A DNA stretch of 64,000 nucleotides from SXRF01 sp039808985 (GTDB lineage Bacteria; Pseudomonadota; Alphaproteobacteria; Rickettsiales; SXRF01): assembly GCA_039808985.1 (NCBI GenBank), contig JBDHUC010000002.1, positions 1 through 64,000 of the forward strand, written 5' to 3'. The notes below the pieces were generated by a model that ran no database searches, was not told the DNA's origin, and saw nothing but the letters and a program-made list of their open reading frames with translations. This document shows, one piece after another, positions 51,297 to 60,265 of this stretch (positions within the stretch are counted from its first letter, which is position 1; every line of letters starts with the position of its first letter). The position numbers and the translations under genes are program-made.

Positions 51297-51890
51297 TTAA
51301 AATGGGAGCCGCGCCCGCAAGGCAGCGCCCAGGGTTCCATCGTCAAGGTAATCCAACTCACCACCCATTGGTATTCCCTGCGCCAGGCGCGATATGCTTA
51401 CGCTGGTTCCATTTAAGCGATTGGTTATATAATGCGCAGTAGTCTGGCCTTCTACTGTGGCATTGGTGGCCAGTATTATTTCTTTTACCTGGCCTGCACC
51501 CACCCTTGCGACCAGAGATTCAATATTAAGCTGCGACGGTCCACGATCATCCAGCGCTGACAACGTGCCACCGAGCACATGGTATTTCCCACGGTAGAGA
51601 TTGCAGCGCTCAATCGCCCACAGATCCGCCAGGTCCTCAACCACACAAAGAACCGAATCATCACGTTTTGTGTCGCTGCATATTATACAAGGATCATGAA
51701 TGTCGAGATTGCCGCAAACCGCACAGGTTTTAATGCTTTCCAGAGCTTTTCCCAATGTATTATACAACGGTTTCATAACCTGTTCGCGGTTGCGCATAAG
51801 CAGCAGCACAACGCGCCGCGCAGAACGTGGCCCCAGCCCCGGTAGCTTGGAAAACAGCCTTATCAGCTCATCAATATCGGAATGGGACAC
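51297..51890 (-). CDS. recR: recombination protein RecR
   Basis: 197 residues. The HhH motif (LIRLFSKLPGLGPRSARRVVL), the Cys4 zinc finger (CAVCGNLDIHDPCIIC) and the Toprim domain (LCVVEDLADLWAIE, LGGTLSALDDRGPSQL) are complete. It helps RecO and RecF load RecA at gaps. It is the last gene of dnaX-ybaB-recR, with short gaps throughout. Confidence 0.97.
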   Translation of the reverse strand: MSHSDIDELIRLFSKLPGLGPRSARRVVLLLMRNREQVMKPLYNTLGKALESIKTCAVCGNLDIHDPCIICSDTKRDDSVLCVVEDLADLWAIERCNLYRGKYHVLGGTLSALDDRGPSQLNIESLVARVGAGQVKEIILATNATVEGQTTAHYITNRLNGTSVSISRLAQGIPMGGELDYLDDGTLGAALRARLPF

Positions 51891-51897
51891 GGCTAGG

Positions 51898-52218
51898 TTA
51901 GAATGGCAGTTTCATGCCAGCGGGGAGGTTAAGACTGCTGGTTGCCGCCGCCATCTGGCTGGAGGTTGAAGCATCCATTTTCTCCTTAGCATCATTAAAG
52001 GCAGCAACGATTAAATCCTCAAGCATTTCCTTTTCTTCAACCTTTATAAGGCTGTCATCAAGATTTACCTTAAGCAGGCTGTGCTTGCCGTTTATGCGTA
52101 CTTTCACCATTCCGCCGCCTGATGCTCCGTCCATTTCCTCGGCTTCGATTTTTTCCTGTAGCGCTGCGATTTTATTTTGCATTTCCTGCGCCTGTTTCAT
52201 CATTTTCTGTAGGTTCAT
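51898..52218 (-). CDS. ybaB: YbaB/EbfC nucleoid-associated protein
   Basis: About 106 residues from the ATG at 52218 (MNLQKMMKQAQEMQ), chosen because GGAG lies at the right distance; the alternative start is four codons upstream. GGGMVKVRINGKHSLLKVNLDDS and EDLIVAAFNDAKEKMD are family hallmarks. It binds DNA as a dimer. It stands between dnaX and recR as in most proteobacteria. Confidence 0.95.
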   Translation of the reverse strand: MNLQKMMKQAQEMQNKIAALQEKIEAEEMDGASGGGMVKVRINGKHSLLKVNLDDSLIKVEEKEMLEDLIVAAFNDAKEKMDASTSSQMAAATSSLNLPAGMKLPF

Positions 52219-52232
52219 GTTATTCTCCATGT

Positions 52233-52264
52233 TGGATGATTAGATGATTGGATTATTGGATTAC
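52233..52264. repeat. AT-rich repeat unit (ATTATTAGATGATT family), single arm
   Basis: TGGATGATTAGATGATTGGA and then TTATTGGATTA occupy the space between dnaX and ybaB. The words match the copies at 40464 and 41866. Only one arm is present, so it is probably a partial copy. Confidence 0.55.
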
Positions 52265-52308
52265 TAAGGAAAAAAGGTCAAGGGCGGAATATACTCTTAA
52301 TCATATTG

Positions 52309-53880
52309 TCAATTTGTCCGCACCCCGACCACCATTGCACCGGGAAACTGCTCCAACGCACTGGCCACCAGCGGATGCGCCGAAACTTCCTTTATATCTT
52401 TTTCTTTACGGGCGATTTCCTGCTCATGCAAGCTTGGATTAGAAGCATGCTGGGAAACCAGTATTTTCCATGGCTGCCCTGTCCAGCGAGTAAGGCAATC
52501 AGCAATCTTTGCGGTAAAATCGCGGCCCAGCCCGGCTGATAATTTTAATTCTACTTTACCTTCTTCGAAAGAAGATAACCACACATCGTTGCACAGTTGT
52601 GTGTGGAGCAGCATTTCGCGGTTTTCCGCAAATAATGCCACAGCCTGTTCAAAACTGCTTATGACCTGCCTTAAGGCTGGCTCAGGAGTTTTTTTTTCTG
52701 CATTTACCGGCTGGGCAGGAGCATCCCCAATGCTGCGTATAATTTCAACCGGAGTTGGAATCTGTGCGCTATAGGCAATGCGCACCAGCAGCATCTCCAG
52801 TGCCGAAAGTGGCGACGGCGCTATCTTAACTTCACTTACACCTTTAAGCAGCATCTGCCATATACGGGTAAGTATCGGCATGGATAATGCGTCAGCAAGT
52901 TTTTTTGCCTCCGCCCTGTCGCTTTCCGAAAGAGAAATATCGGAAAGGGCAAGAGGCGCAACCTTCACCCTGGTTACCAGATGGACTATCTCCATCGCAT
53001 CCTGAACCAGCATAAGCGGATCGGAACCAGCAGCATACTGCTCCTCCAAATCAGCAATTGCCCCTGCAATATCACCGCGTAACAATATTTCCAGAAGGCG
53101 AAAAGTTGCAAAGTGATCGGCAGCACCGATCATCTGGCGAACAGCAAGCGCGGAAACTTTAACATCACCGTTTTCTTCAACACCACGGGCAATAGCCTGG
53201 TCAAGAAGGGAAAGTGAATCGCGCACCGAGCCTTCGGCGGCTATTGCTATTAATTTCAGGGCCTCTTCCTCTGCCTGGACGTTTTCTTTTGCAGCTATAT
53301 TCTGTAAATGTTCAGCAAGCCTTGGCGAATCTATCCGCTTTAAGTCAAAGCGCTGACAGCGCGAAAGAATAGTTACAGGGATTTTCCTTGATTCGGTAGT
53401 TGCAAAAATAAATTTCACATGCGGCGGCGGTTCTTCGAGGGTTTTTAGCAATGCATTGAAAGCATTGGTCGAAAGCATATGAACTTCGTCGATTATGTAT
53501 ATTTTATAACGCGCAGAAGTCGGAAGATAACGTACGGTATCGATCAGGTCACGTATATCGCTTACCCCTGTGTGGCTTGCGGCATCCATCTCCAGCACAT
53601 CGACATGCCTGTCTTCACTTATCATTTTGCAATGAGCGCACACCCCGCATGGGTTTATTGTCGCCCCCCCCTTCTCATCGGGACCGATACAGTTAAGAGC
53701 GCGCGCGATAATCCTTGCCGTAGTTGTTTTACCTATGCCGCGTATTCCAGTTAGCAAAAAAGCATGGGCAATACGGTTGGATTTAATAGCATTAGATAAT
53801 GTTCGCACCAGAACTTCCTGCCCGATGAGATCATCGAAACTGGCAGGTCGGTATTTACGGGCAAGGACACGATATTCCAT
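52309..53880 (-). CDS. dnaX: DNA polymerase III subunit tau (and probable gamma)
   Basis: Clamp-loader ATPase that assembles the replisome. It is 523 residues. RKYRPASFDDLIGQEVLVR, the Walker A LLTGIRGIGKTTTARI, the zinc module CGVCAHCKMI, IIDEVHMLS and the SRC motif (LSRCQRFDLKRI) are complete. After domain III (about 365) a Pro/Lys linker contains the nine-A run at codons 395-398. The C-terminal 125 residues would be tau-specific. It is preceded by the SRP RNA gene and followed by ybaB and recR. Confidence 0.96.
   Translation of the reverse strand: MEYRVLARKYRPASFDDLIGQEVLVRTLSNAIKSNRIAHAFLLTGIRGIGKTTTARIIARALNCIGPDEKGGATINPCGVCAHCKMISEDRHVDVLEMDAASHTGVSDIRDLIDTVRYLPTSARYKIYIIDEVHMLSTNAFNALLKTLEEPPPHVKFIFATTESRKIPVTILSRCQRFDLKRIDSPRLAEHLQNIAAKENVQAEEEALKLIAIAAEGSVRDSLSLLDQAIARGVEENGDVKVSALAVRQMIGAADHFATFRLLEILLRGDIAGAIADLEEQYAAGSDPLMLVQDAMEIVHLVTRVKVAPLALSDISLSESDRAEAKKLADALSMPILTRIWQMLLKGVSEVKIAPSPLSALEMLLVRIAYSAQIPTPVEIIRSIGDAPAQPVNAEKKTPEPALRQVISSFEQAVALFAENREMLLHTQLCNDVWLSSFEEGKVELKLSAGLGRDFTAKIADCLTRWTGQPWKILVSQHASNPSLHEQEIARKEKDIKEVSAHPLVASALEQFPGAMVVGVRTN
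52682..52697 (-). promoter_or_regulatory. candidate slippage site in dnaX
   Basis: A run of nine A on the coding strand (GAA AAA AAA ACT) at residues 395-398, just after the conserved clamp-loader core. Moving back one base gives AAC TCC TGA, so the -1 frame stops after two codons; the +1 frame stops after five. A ten-base palindrome GCCTTAAGGC lies 11 bases downstream of the -1 stop. The layout mirrors known dnaX slippage sites and would give a gamma-like protein of about 399 residues. Confidence 0.6.
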
Positions 53881-53902
53881 AGTTCTCTGGATAAAAGTTG
53901 GG

Positions 53903-53987
53903 ACTGGTGACGACCCAGCGCGTATCTGCTACGGCTGCTTCCTCTCGGACCTGACCGGGTTCACAGGCGCACCGCCCGCCACCAGCG
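53903..53987 (-). ncRNA. ffs: signal recognition particle RNA (4.5S type)
   Basis: The minus strand contains the invariant SRP domain IV sequence CAGGTCCGAGAGGAAGCAGC, flanked by a long complementary stem with GCTGGTGGCG at the 5' side and CGTCACCAGT at the 3' side. This is the short bacterial form that binds Ffh for co-translational membrane targeting. The ends are estimated from the stem. It lies about 20 bp upstream of dnaX, as in many alphaproteobacteria. Confidence 0.88.
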
Positions 53988-54101
53988 GCATTATTATGAA
54001 ACATGCAAGGTAAGGCTGCAAGCTATAATTATAATTATTATTTTGTTATTCGTTTGCTACGCCGTATAAATCAGGATTTCGACCGCTATAACAACTACAA
54101 A

Positions 54102-54707
54102 CTAACGTACAAAAATATTTATTTCCTGATATTTGACCGAATCAGAAGGGATAACCCTTGTGCTGACCCTATTGCCAGAAACACCATATTTCGCAAGCAC
54201 GTTCACAACATTCTGCAGATTCTGGCTGTATTTATCAGTTTCGAAAGCCTTGCTATCACGCGGGATAACTGATTCCAGGTCATATCTTGCTTCTGGCTTG
54301 GTAGCTGCAACTTTATATACCACTTTGCGCAACGGGTTATCATAATAAACATATTGCTGGTTGTAACGTATTATCATTACGGCACCAGCAGGGTTTGTGG
54401 CCCCTGAAGCATCCTGAGATTTTGAGTCCTGGCCTAAGTAATCCGGGCTGTCTGCCGGGGCTTCACCAGACCGTATTGCCGCAATCGCTTTCTTATATTG
54501 CTCATTCGAAGCCGCCGCTTCAGCATCAGCCTGGGCCTGGGCCTGAGCCTGGGCCTGGGCAATATTATCAGCATCATCAGCCTGGGCCGGGGCTTCACCC
54601 TGAACAGGAGAACCAATCCCGCCAAGATCAGCAAACGCCGGGGCAACGCTTAAAAACAAAGCCGGAACCAAGGCTAACCCCAGGGCTTTATTACCATGAC
54701 GTATCAT
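54102..54707 (-). CDS. secreted hypothetical protein with Ala-Gln repeat
   Basis: 201 residues. A signal peptide (KALGLALVPALFLSVAPAFA, cleavage near residue 26) is followed by a Gln-Ala repeat (AQAQAQAQAQA, about 50-62), an acidic region, and a C-terminal half with VMIIRYNQQYVYYDNPLRKVVYKV that looks folded. The last 60 residues resemble an OmpA-like or similar beta-alpha module only loosely (NLQNVVNVLAKYGVSGNRVSTRVI). It is the last backbone gene before tRNA-Arg. Function unknown. Confidence 0.68.
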   Translation of the reverse strand: MIRHGNKALGLALVPALFLSVAPAFADLGGIGSPVQGEAPAQADDADNIAQAQAQAQAQADAEAAASNEQYKKAIAAIRSGEAPADSPDYLGQDSKSQDASGATNPAGAVMIIRYNQQYVYYDNPLRKVVYKVAATKPEARYDLESVIPRDSKAFETDKYSQNLQNVVNVLAKYGVSGNRVSTRVIPSDSVKYQEINIFVR

Positions 54708-54918
54708 ATAATTCTCCTATAAAATATAAATGGCATGCGCAGTATATGTGCAACATATATAACGGGAATTTAAAATAGCGCCACCCCCAAGTCAAGAAAC
54801 GAATATAATAAAACCTATATGGATTCCATAAAAACTGCTTGTATTTTAGCATGAATTGGCTACATTGCCGCCTCTTTGCAAATAATATCACAAAATCCCA
54901 CCTATAGATTTTGTATTA

Positions 54919-54995
54919 GCACCCGTAGCTCAGCTGGATAGAGCATTTGACTACGAATCAAAAGGCCGGGCGTTCGAATCGCTCCGGGTGCGCCA
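54919..54995 (+). tRNA. tRNA-Arg (ACG)
   Basis: Complete cloverleaf with acceptor GCACCCG/CGGGTGC, D arm AGCTCAGCTGGATAGAGC, anticodon loop with ACG in GACTACGAATC, T arm GGGCGTTCGAATCGCTCC and encoded CCA. The 3' half is also the end of the coding sequence of the serine recombinase on the other strand. The tRNA therefore marks the left end of the second mobile element. Confidence 0.97.
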
Positions 54996-56528
54996 TTCTC
55001 CGATATTGCCTGCTTTGACGTACAGGTCGAAGGGCTTACGCAGGGAATACTGCACTTTCTGCCCGTTCAGTTGCAGGTTCGAAAACACAAACCCCAGAAG
55101 TCGGCGTTTTCCAGCGTTGTTCGAACGAAGGAAGAGATCATGCGCCTTTCGCCCCAGTTCGAGCGTATCTGCCACCGCATCGCGGAATCCGTCATCGGCC
55201 ATGTGGTAGCTGTTCAGTTGGTTGGCCAACTCAATCTGGCGTGCTTTGAATTTCTGGCGTTTCTGGTCATGTTCCTCTTTGGAAAGCGCGCCGTCGAGCA
55301 GCAGATCCATTAACTTGTCGAGCTTGCTCTGAATCCCCTCGCTTTCGCGCTGAAGCTCCTGAATCTGGCGTTTATGAAAAACTTTCTCTGCCTCGCACGC
55401 CTGGCGGGAATATGCCACCACATCCTCGAAAATATCGTCATCGGGCGACATGGACTTGAATATCTGCTCCACCTGCTCCATGACCTGTTCTTCGCGTATC
55501 CAGAGCTTCTTGGCTGGGTTCTCTGGATTCCAGCACATCAGGTAGGTATATTCCGCCCTGCGGCCATTGCCGTAGGTTTTAACCTTGGTGTCCGCCGTTA
55601 CCACCTTGCCTGTAGTGGCGCAGGTGAGCAACCCACGGAACACATAATCCTTCTCTCCGTAAGCAAAGGGCTTTTTGTGCCAGCCCATCCGCACAGCGGT
55701 GCAGGCATCATACAATTCCTTGGTGATGATGGGTTCATAGACATGAGGATAGTTTCGGCCTTTGACGCACATCTCACCGTAATAAAACGGATTCTGAATC
55801 ATGCGGTGGATTTGTGATTTATCCATCGGCATCTGCTTGCCGCGATAATTGCGCAAACCCCACTCCTTGGCTTTTTTGGTGATTTCACCGAGGGTGTATT
55901 GCCCTGTTGAGTATTCCTGAAAGATACGGCGCACCAGCAGCGCACGGTCGGGGTCAACCACCACCTGGCTGCGCCCACGCTGATCACGGGTATTGAGATA
56001 ACCAATCGGCGCGGTGCCGATACATTCACCAATACGCAGCTTCTGGTCGATGCTGCGTTTCACGTTATCGCGGAGGCTGTCCACATAGGACTGCGCCATC
56101 ACCACGCCAATGCTCCACATCAGCCGCTCCTGCGATACGGATTCACGATGGATGATGTAGCCCTCGGTGTTGAAATGCAGCTCCAGCCTGCCTTCCTGAA
56201 TCAGCGCATCCAGCAGCGGATATTCCCTGAAGCTGCGCTGCACCCTGTCTACTTTATCAGCAACCAGTGCGAGGCAATCCTTCTGTTTGCGGATGAACTC
56301 AATCAGCCGCATGAAATCCTTACGGTCGCCCTGAGTGGAGGATTCTACTACCTCAAAGGTGCGGATCACTTCCAGCCCCTTGCGCTCGCAATATTGCTCT
56401 AGCCGGTGCTTTTGTGCGGCAATCGAATAGCCTTCTTCCTGCTCTTTGGTGGAGACACGCGCCAGAATTACCGCCTTTCTTCGGCCTTTTGGCTTATACT
56501 CATCCAGTTGATATATATTGCGTTTCAT
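54951..56528 (-). CDS. serine site-specific recombinase
   Basis: 525 residues. The N-terminal resolvase domain (about 15-165) has the catalytic Ser in ILARVSTKEQEEGYSIAAQ and the Arg-bearing VADKVDRVQRSFREY segment. A recombinase domain (about 175-290, IGYLNTRDQRGRSQVVVDPDRALLV) and a DNA-binding zinc-ribbon region follow, in which the first Cys pair reads CATTG and so lacks the usual second Cys. A coiled coil (about 380-440) comes last. The final 15 codons are antisense to the 3' half of tRNA-Arg. It is the likely integrase of this element. Its stop lies inside the tRNA. Confidence 0.93.
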   Translation of the reverse strand: MKRNIYQLDEYKPKGRRKAVILARVSTKEQEEGYSIAAQKHRLEQYCERKGLEVIRTFEVVESSTQGDRKDFMRLIEFIRKQKDCLALVADKVDRVQRSFREYPLLDALIQEGRLELHFNTEGYIIHRESVSQERLMWSIGVVMAQSYVDSLRDNVKRSIDQKLRIGECIGTAPIGYLNTRDQRGRSQVVVDPDRALLVRRIFQEYSTGQYTLGEITKKAKEWGLRNYRGKQMPMDKSQIHRMIQNPFYYGEMCVKGRNYPHVYEPIITKELYDACTAVRMGWHKKPFAYGEKDYVFRGLLTCATTGKVVTADTKVKTYGNGRRAEYTYLMCWNPENPAKKLWIREEQVMEQVEQIFKSMSPDDDIFEDVVAYSRQACEAEKVFHKRQIQELQRESEGIQSKLDKLMDLLLDGALSKEEHDQKRQKFKARQIELANQLNSYHMADDGFRDAVADTLELGRKAHDLFLRSNNAGKRRLLGFVFSNLQLNGQKVQYSLRKPFDLYVKAGNIGEWRTRSDSNARPFDS

Positions 56529-56728
56529 GGCTTAACATTACCCTTATCGGTGGCTATATCAAGCAGAGTCTGGTAAAATCCTGTGAGGCTGCGGGCAGCG
56601 GCATAGGCTTCATCATCGCTGATTTTGAAGTCGTATTTCCGCTGGATTTTATAGGCAATACGGGTGAGCAGTTCTGGCTGTGACAGCGTGTTTGCATCTC
56701 GCTCAAGCAGTGCCGGATTAATCTCCAT
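56525..56728 (-). CDS. small protein upstream of recombinase
   Basis: 67 residues from the ATG at 56728, with GGAGG at a good distance. A GTG two codons upstream is less likely. The protein is soluble, with acidic and basic helical parts (LTRIAYKIQRKYDFKISDDEAYAAAR). Its end overlaps the recombinase start by four bases (ATGA), so the two are coupled and it may be a directionality or accessory factor. No clear domain. Confidence 0.65.
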   Translation of the reverse strand: MEINPALLERDANTLSQPELLTRIAYKIQRKYDFKISDDEAYAAARSLTGFYQTLLDIATDKGNVKP

Positions 56729-56854
56729 AGGCACCTCCTACCATGGCGGCAGTGGCGCAAGTGGCGCGTGGTTCTACTGCAAAACACCATACATACGCAC
56801 ACACATGCACGCTGATGTAGAGGTAGCAGTAAGAGAATGCGCCACTAACGCCAC

Positions 56855-59077
56855 TCATGCCGCGCCTCCTTCATAAGAAGCGAGGAGCCTTATGCCATAG
56901 AGCATGCGTCTGCCGCCCGTGCCTTTATAGGTATCCACCCCGAAGCGTTTCAGGCGGTTGGTAAAGTTCTTGCGATTCAGTGGACGCAGGCTGCCAGCTT
57001 CTTTCGCCCAGGATTGATACCGCGCATACACATCCTGCGAGGAGCATTCATAATCCTTGTACAGCGCACAGCATTCTTCCAGAAACTGCGCCACCTGATC
57101 GGATTCCATGCGCCATTGCAGCTTGGCTTCAACGCTGGAGGCAGGATCGGTAAACGCCTTCCGGCTGATGACACCCGCAATGGCCTCCAGTGCCATATTG
57201 AAAATGCCTGGCAGTTCGGCAATCAGCTTGTCTGAAAGCTGCGGATCACAGGCTGCCCCTTCAAACTTGCGGTTAAACAGAAGGATGATGGCGCGGCGAT
57301 AAATCGCATCCGAGAAATCGCGCGTGCTTGGCATATGGTTTGTGCCAAACCAGCAGGTGCAGAACGGGCGGAACTCAAACGGCGGTTTGTGCTTATGCTC
57401 AGCGGTAATAACCTCACCGCTGACAATGGCTTTGAGGGTTGCATCGGCAAGCTCGCCACCTTCCGGCAACTCGCTGATGATGTTAGCCAGTTTGCCGTGT
57501 AGATGCGCTCGCTGGAAACGATTGTCAAACTGCGACGGGCAGACTGCACTGACATTGCGATAGCCGAGCAATGCCGTGAGCACCTTCAGCAGAACCGACT
57601 TACCATTCGCGCCCGCACCGATCAGAATGATGAATTTTTCGAACGCACAGGAGCGCAGCAGCGAATAGCCCATCATTTCCAGCAATGCTCGGGATTTGTC
57701 GGCGGCATCAACATCACCCGCAAATATCTCGCCCACGAACTGACGGAAGCGCGGTGCATCGGCATTCGCATTATGCGGTACGGGAAGCTGCGTTGTCATG
57801 TATGAGTCGCGCCTTGCTTCCTGAATCTGCCACTGGCTGCCGATCAGTGATAACTCTCCGCCCACACAGTTGATGACCATATCTTTCTGGCCATCAAATA
57901 TGCTGTCGCGCATGGTCACCTCGGTTTTGAGGATATCGAGGATTGAGGCGATAATATTCTTGCTGAGTTTTGGATTATGGGCGGCAATGCGATGAATGAC
58001 TTTTTTCACCTCACGATCATCCAGCCGCAACCATACGCCTGAACCGTCCCAGTGCCACAAGCTACTCAAAGCATGGAGCAAATTCTCACGACCGAAATAT
58101 TTAATGACTTCCAGCGCATCCGTCACATCAGACGAGTTTGCGCCTTCAAGCGAAAAGCTGCGTATATCAATGCCTGTTTTACGCGCACGCTCTGCAAGCC
58201 CGACCGAGCCGCGCGGATTGGCTCTGCCTGATTCCATACCGCTTTGTATCGTTGCCGCGATTTCCGCATCTTCCAGCCCGATGCTGCGTGCAGTTATTGT
58301 CAGCTGCGTCATCGCAGCGGATTCATCCAGACCACGCGACACCAGTTGCCCCATACGAAATGCAGCAAGGTTGAGCGCATCATTACGCGAGCCTTCTGCC
58401 GCCCCGCGCAGTTTGACAAGCTCGCTTTCCAGTGCCTTCTCCAGATAGCGTTCAGGTGCTTGTTCTGTATCATTAAAATCCAGTTCGCCGCAGTCTGACG
58501 TCAGTTTGCGTTCAGTTTGACGCAGTTTGACAGACTGGTCTTCAGGCTGTTGTTTTACAATAGCAATCAGCCAATCTGGTGCTGCTGCCAGTTTGCATGC
58601 CCATGGCGCACAAAGCCACTGGTAGGCGGTGCCATTCTCATGAATGGAAGGCGGTGCAACGACATAGCCACCATCACCGCGTACATCCAGTCCCTCAAGC
58701 GTGCCCCCATCTGCGCTGCGGCTGGCAAGATTGCGGATGGTGATAGATTCATCTTCAGGATAGGCAAAGTAATAATGCAGCCCTTTGCCGGTCTGTACGC
58801 ATATCGTATCAGGCAATGCACCATGTGTTTCGGTCAGTTGTGCAAGCGTCTGTTTTCCTGCCTCACCATCCACATCCAGCACAAAGCATCCCGACACTTT
58901 GCCTGTTGCAATCGCCAGATTATAGCCGCCATGATCCCACTCCTGGCAACGGCGATCATTAGCGATGGTTTTCTGGTACGCTTTCCAGCTGCCAATCGGC
59001 TTTTTGCTACGTGCCTGTAGAGGAAATACACTGAAGCCAGACGCACGCAGCAAGGTGAATGGGCGGTCATTATTCAT
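56855..59077 (-). CDS. Prim-Pol/P4-type primase-helicase
   Basis: 740 residues from the ATG at 59077 (MNNDRPFTLL). The N-terminal primase-polymerase domain (about 1-190) shows GCFVLDVDGEAGKQ with the metal-binding Asp-x-Asp and GKGLHYYFAY. A linker leads to a D5-like region and the superfamily III helicase (about 430-680) with Walker A ILIGAGANGKSVLLKVL and the WFGTNHMPSTRDFSDAIYRRAIILLF sensor and Arg-finger block. It replicates plasmids or satellites in P4-like elements. Its start overlaps the upstream excisionase stop by eight bases. Confidence 0.93.
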   Translation of the reverse strand: MNNDRPFTLLRASGFSVFPLQARSKKPIGSWKAYQKTIANDRRCQEWDHGGYNLAIATGKVSGCFVLDVDGEAGKQTLAQLTETHGALPDTICVQTGKGLHYYFAYPEDESITIRNLASRSADGGTLEGLDVRGDGGYVVAPPSIHENGTAYQWLCAPWACKLAAAPDWLIAIVKQQPEDQSVKLRQTERKLTSDCGELDFNDTEQAPERYLEKALESELVKLRGAAEGSRNDALNLAAFRMGQLVSRGLDESAAMTQLTITARSIGLEDAEIAATIQSGMESGRANPRGSVGLAERARKTGIDIRSFSLEGANSSDVTDALEVIKYFGRENLLHALSSLWHWDGSGVWLRLDDREVKKVIHRIAAHNPKLSKNIIASILDILKTEVTMRDSIFDGQKDMVINCVGGELSLIGSQWQIQEARRDSYMTTQLPVPHNANADAPRFRQFVGEIFAGDVDAADKSRALLEMMGYSLLRSCAFEKFIILIGAGANGKSVLLKVLTALLGYRNVSAVCPSQFDNRFQRAHLHGKLANIISELPEGGELADATLKAIVSGEVITAEHKHKPPFEFRPFCTCWFGTNHMPSTRDFSDAIYRRAIILLFNRKFEGAACDPQLSDKLIAELPGIFNMALEAIAGVISRKAFTDPASSVEAKLQWRMESDQVAQFLEECCALYKDYECSSQDVYARYQSWAKEAGSLRPLNRKNFTNRLKRFGVDTYKGTGGRRMLYGIRLLASYEGGAA

Positions 59078-59282
59078 GCTGCCCACCCTTCTGCCGCGTA
59101 TTGCGGGCAACGAATGCGGCGAGGTCAGACAGGCGGTATTTTACCAGTCGCCCGACCTTGACGTAGGGCAGATCATAGCGGCTCTCGCTCGCCCAGACGC
59201 ACAGCGTGTGCTCCTTAATGCCGAGATAATCCGCCGCCTCTTTGCGGTTCAGCAATTGTTCCGTGTGTGGTGATTCTTGCAT
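59070..59282 (-). CDS. excisionase-like HTH protein
   Basis: 70 residues forming a MerR/AlpA-type winged helix: LLNRKEAADYLGIKEHTLCVWASESRYDLPYVKVGRLVKYRLSDLAAFVA. AGGAGGCACC precedes the ATG. Such proteins set recombination direction or activate element genes. It overlaps the primase gene by eight bases. With the recombinase it makes the integration/excision control of the element. Confidence 0.85.
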   Translation of the reverse strand: MQESPHTEQLLNRKEAADYLGIKEHTLCVWASESRYDLPYVKVGRLVKYRLSDLAAFVARNTRQKGGQHE

Positions 59283-59419
59283 GGTGCCTCCTTTTCAAGC
59301 GGATGAACAGTCATCAGCTTGAGGAGAGTCCCATGGATGGAGGTGTATTTTGAGGGTGGTGCCAGGCGGAAGCTGGCCGCCACCGTGCAGATGCTGGCTT
59401 CTGCCGAGCAGGAGCTACA

Positions 59420-60265
59420 TTATATATCCAGCCCCTTATTGAGCGCGCGCAGCCAGCGATAGACGCGATCCTGCGGGTTTTCGAGATGCAGTTTGCTGCC
59501 GAATTTTTCTTCCAGTTCGTCAGTCACTTTCTGCGATAGCTGCGAGAGATTCAGCTTGCCGCTTTTGGCTTTGGCTTCCGTATACCGCTTGCTGACATAC
59601 GCCTTGGCATCACCATAAAGCAGTTCTGCTTTCTTTTTCGCTGCATGCTGCGCCTTCTTGCGTAGCTGCTCTTTTTCTGCGGCGGCAATCTGCTTTTTCA
59701 GTTCACTGGGTGACACATGCTCTGCCAGCACAGCCTTGATCACATGCTGCTCGGCACTGGCAATGCAGCGTTCCACCGTCTGCTGCAAGTGCAGTATCTG
59801 CGCGAGGCGCAATGCTTTCACACCCTTCTTCTGCAACACGGGCAACATCAGGCTGAACTGCATCACTGCCAGCACCGCAAGTACAAGGTGCGGCTGACCA
59901 TCCGATAGTTTGTACGCTTCCTTGCTCTCTGCATCCGCAAACAAGCGTGGATTCAGAGGTTCATAAGGATCATTTCTGTATCCATAACCAGGCTCCTCTG
60001 GCCGCGTGGCATGCAACGTGGCGCGGTGGTGCAGGTAATCCGCAATGGCAATGAGCGTGGCGTTTGGCAGTGGCGCAAGATGTATGTCATGCCCCTCTAT
60101 CACCAGCCGATCCACCAGCTGCTCAAAGGCAACGGGAATGTCCCCCTTTATGCCGAACACATTCGCGGCAGTGCCCTTGGAATAGGCATGCACACGGTCA
60201 CGCGCCGAACAAAACGCAACAAAATAGGTGTCGTAAACGTCCTGATGGTGGGATGGTGATGTCAT
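59420..60265 (-). CDS. unknown element protein with coiled coil, 281 aa
   Basis: 281 residues from the ATG at 60265 (MTSPSHHQDVYDTYFVAF). The N-terminal half includes a hydrophobic stretch (PHLVLAVLAVMQFSLMLPVL, about 150-168) that may be buried or membrane-associated. The C-terminal half is a highly charged, Lys/Ala/Glu-rich coiled coil (LKKQIAAAEKEQLRKKAQHAAKKKAELL). The last 30 residues (NPQDRVYRWLRALNKG) look folded. It could be a replication accessory or regulatory protein of the element. I do not recognise the family. Confidence 0.65.
   Translation of the reverse strand: MTSPSHHQDVYDTYFVAFCSARDRVHAYSKGTAANVFGIKGDIPVAFEQLVDRLVIEGHDIHLAPLPNATLIAIADYLHHRATLHATRPEEPGYGYRNDPYEPLNPRLFADAESKEAYKLSDGQPHLVLAVLAVMQFSLMLPVLQKKGVKALRLAQILHLQQTVERCIASAEQHVIKAVLAEHVSPSELKKQIAAAEKEQLRKKAQHAAKKKAELLYGDAKAYVSKRYTEAKAKSGKLNLSQLSQKVTDELEEKFGSKLHLENPQDRVYRWLRALNKGLDI

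Noticed and set aside
54520..54580. GC-rich repeat in the secreted protein gene near tRNA-Arg, first taken for a structural RNA
   Set aside because: The repeat is in frame and gives a Gln-Ala run in a protein with a good signal peptide.
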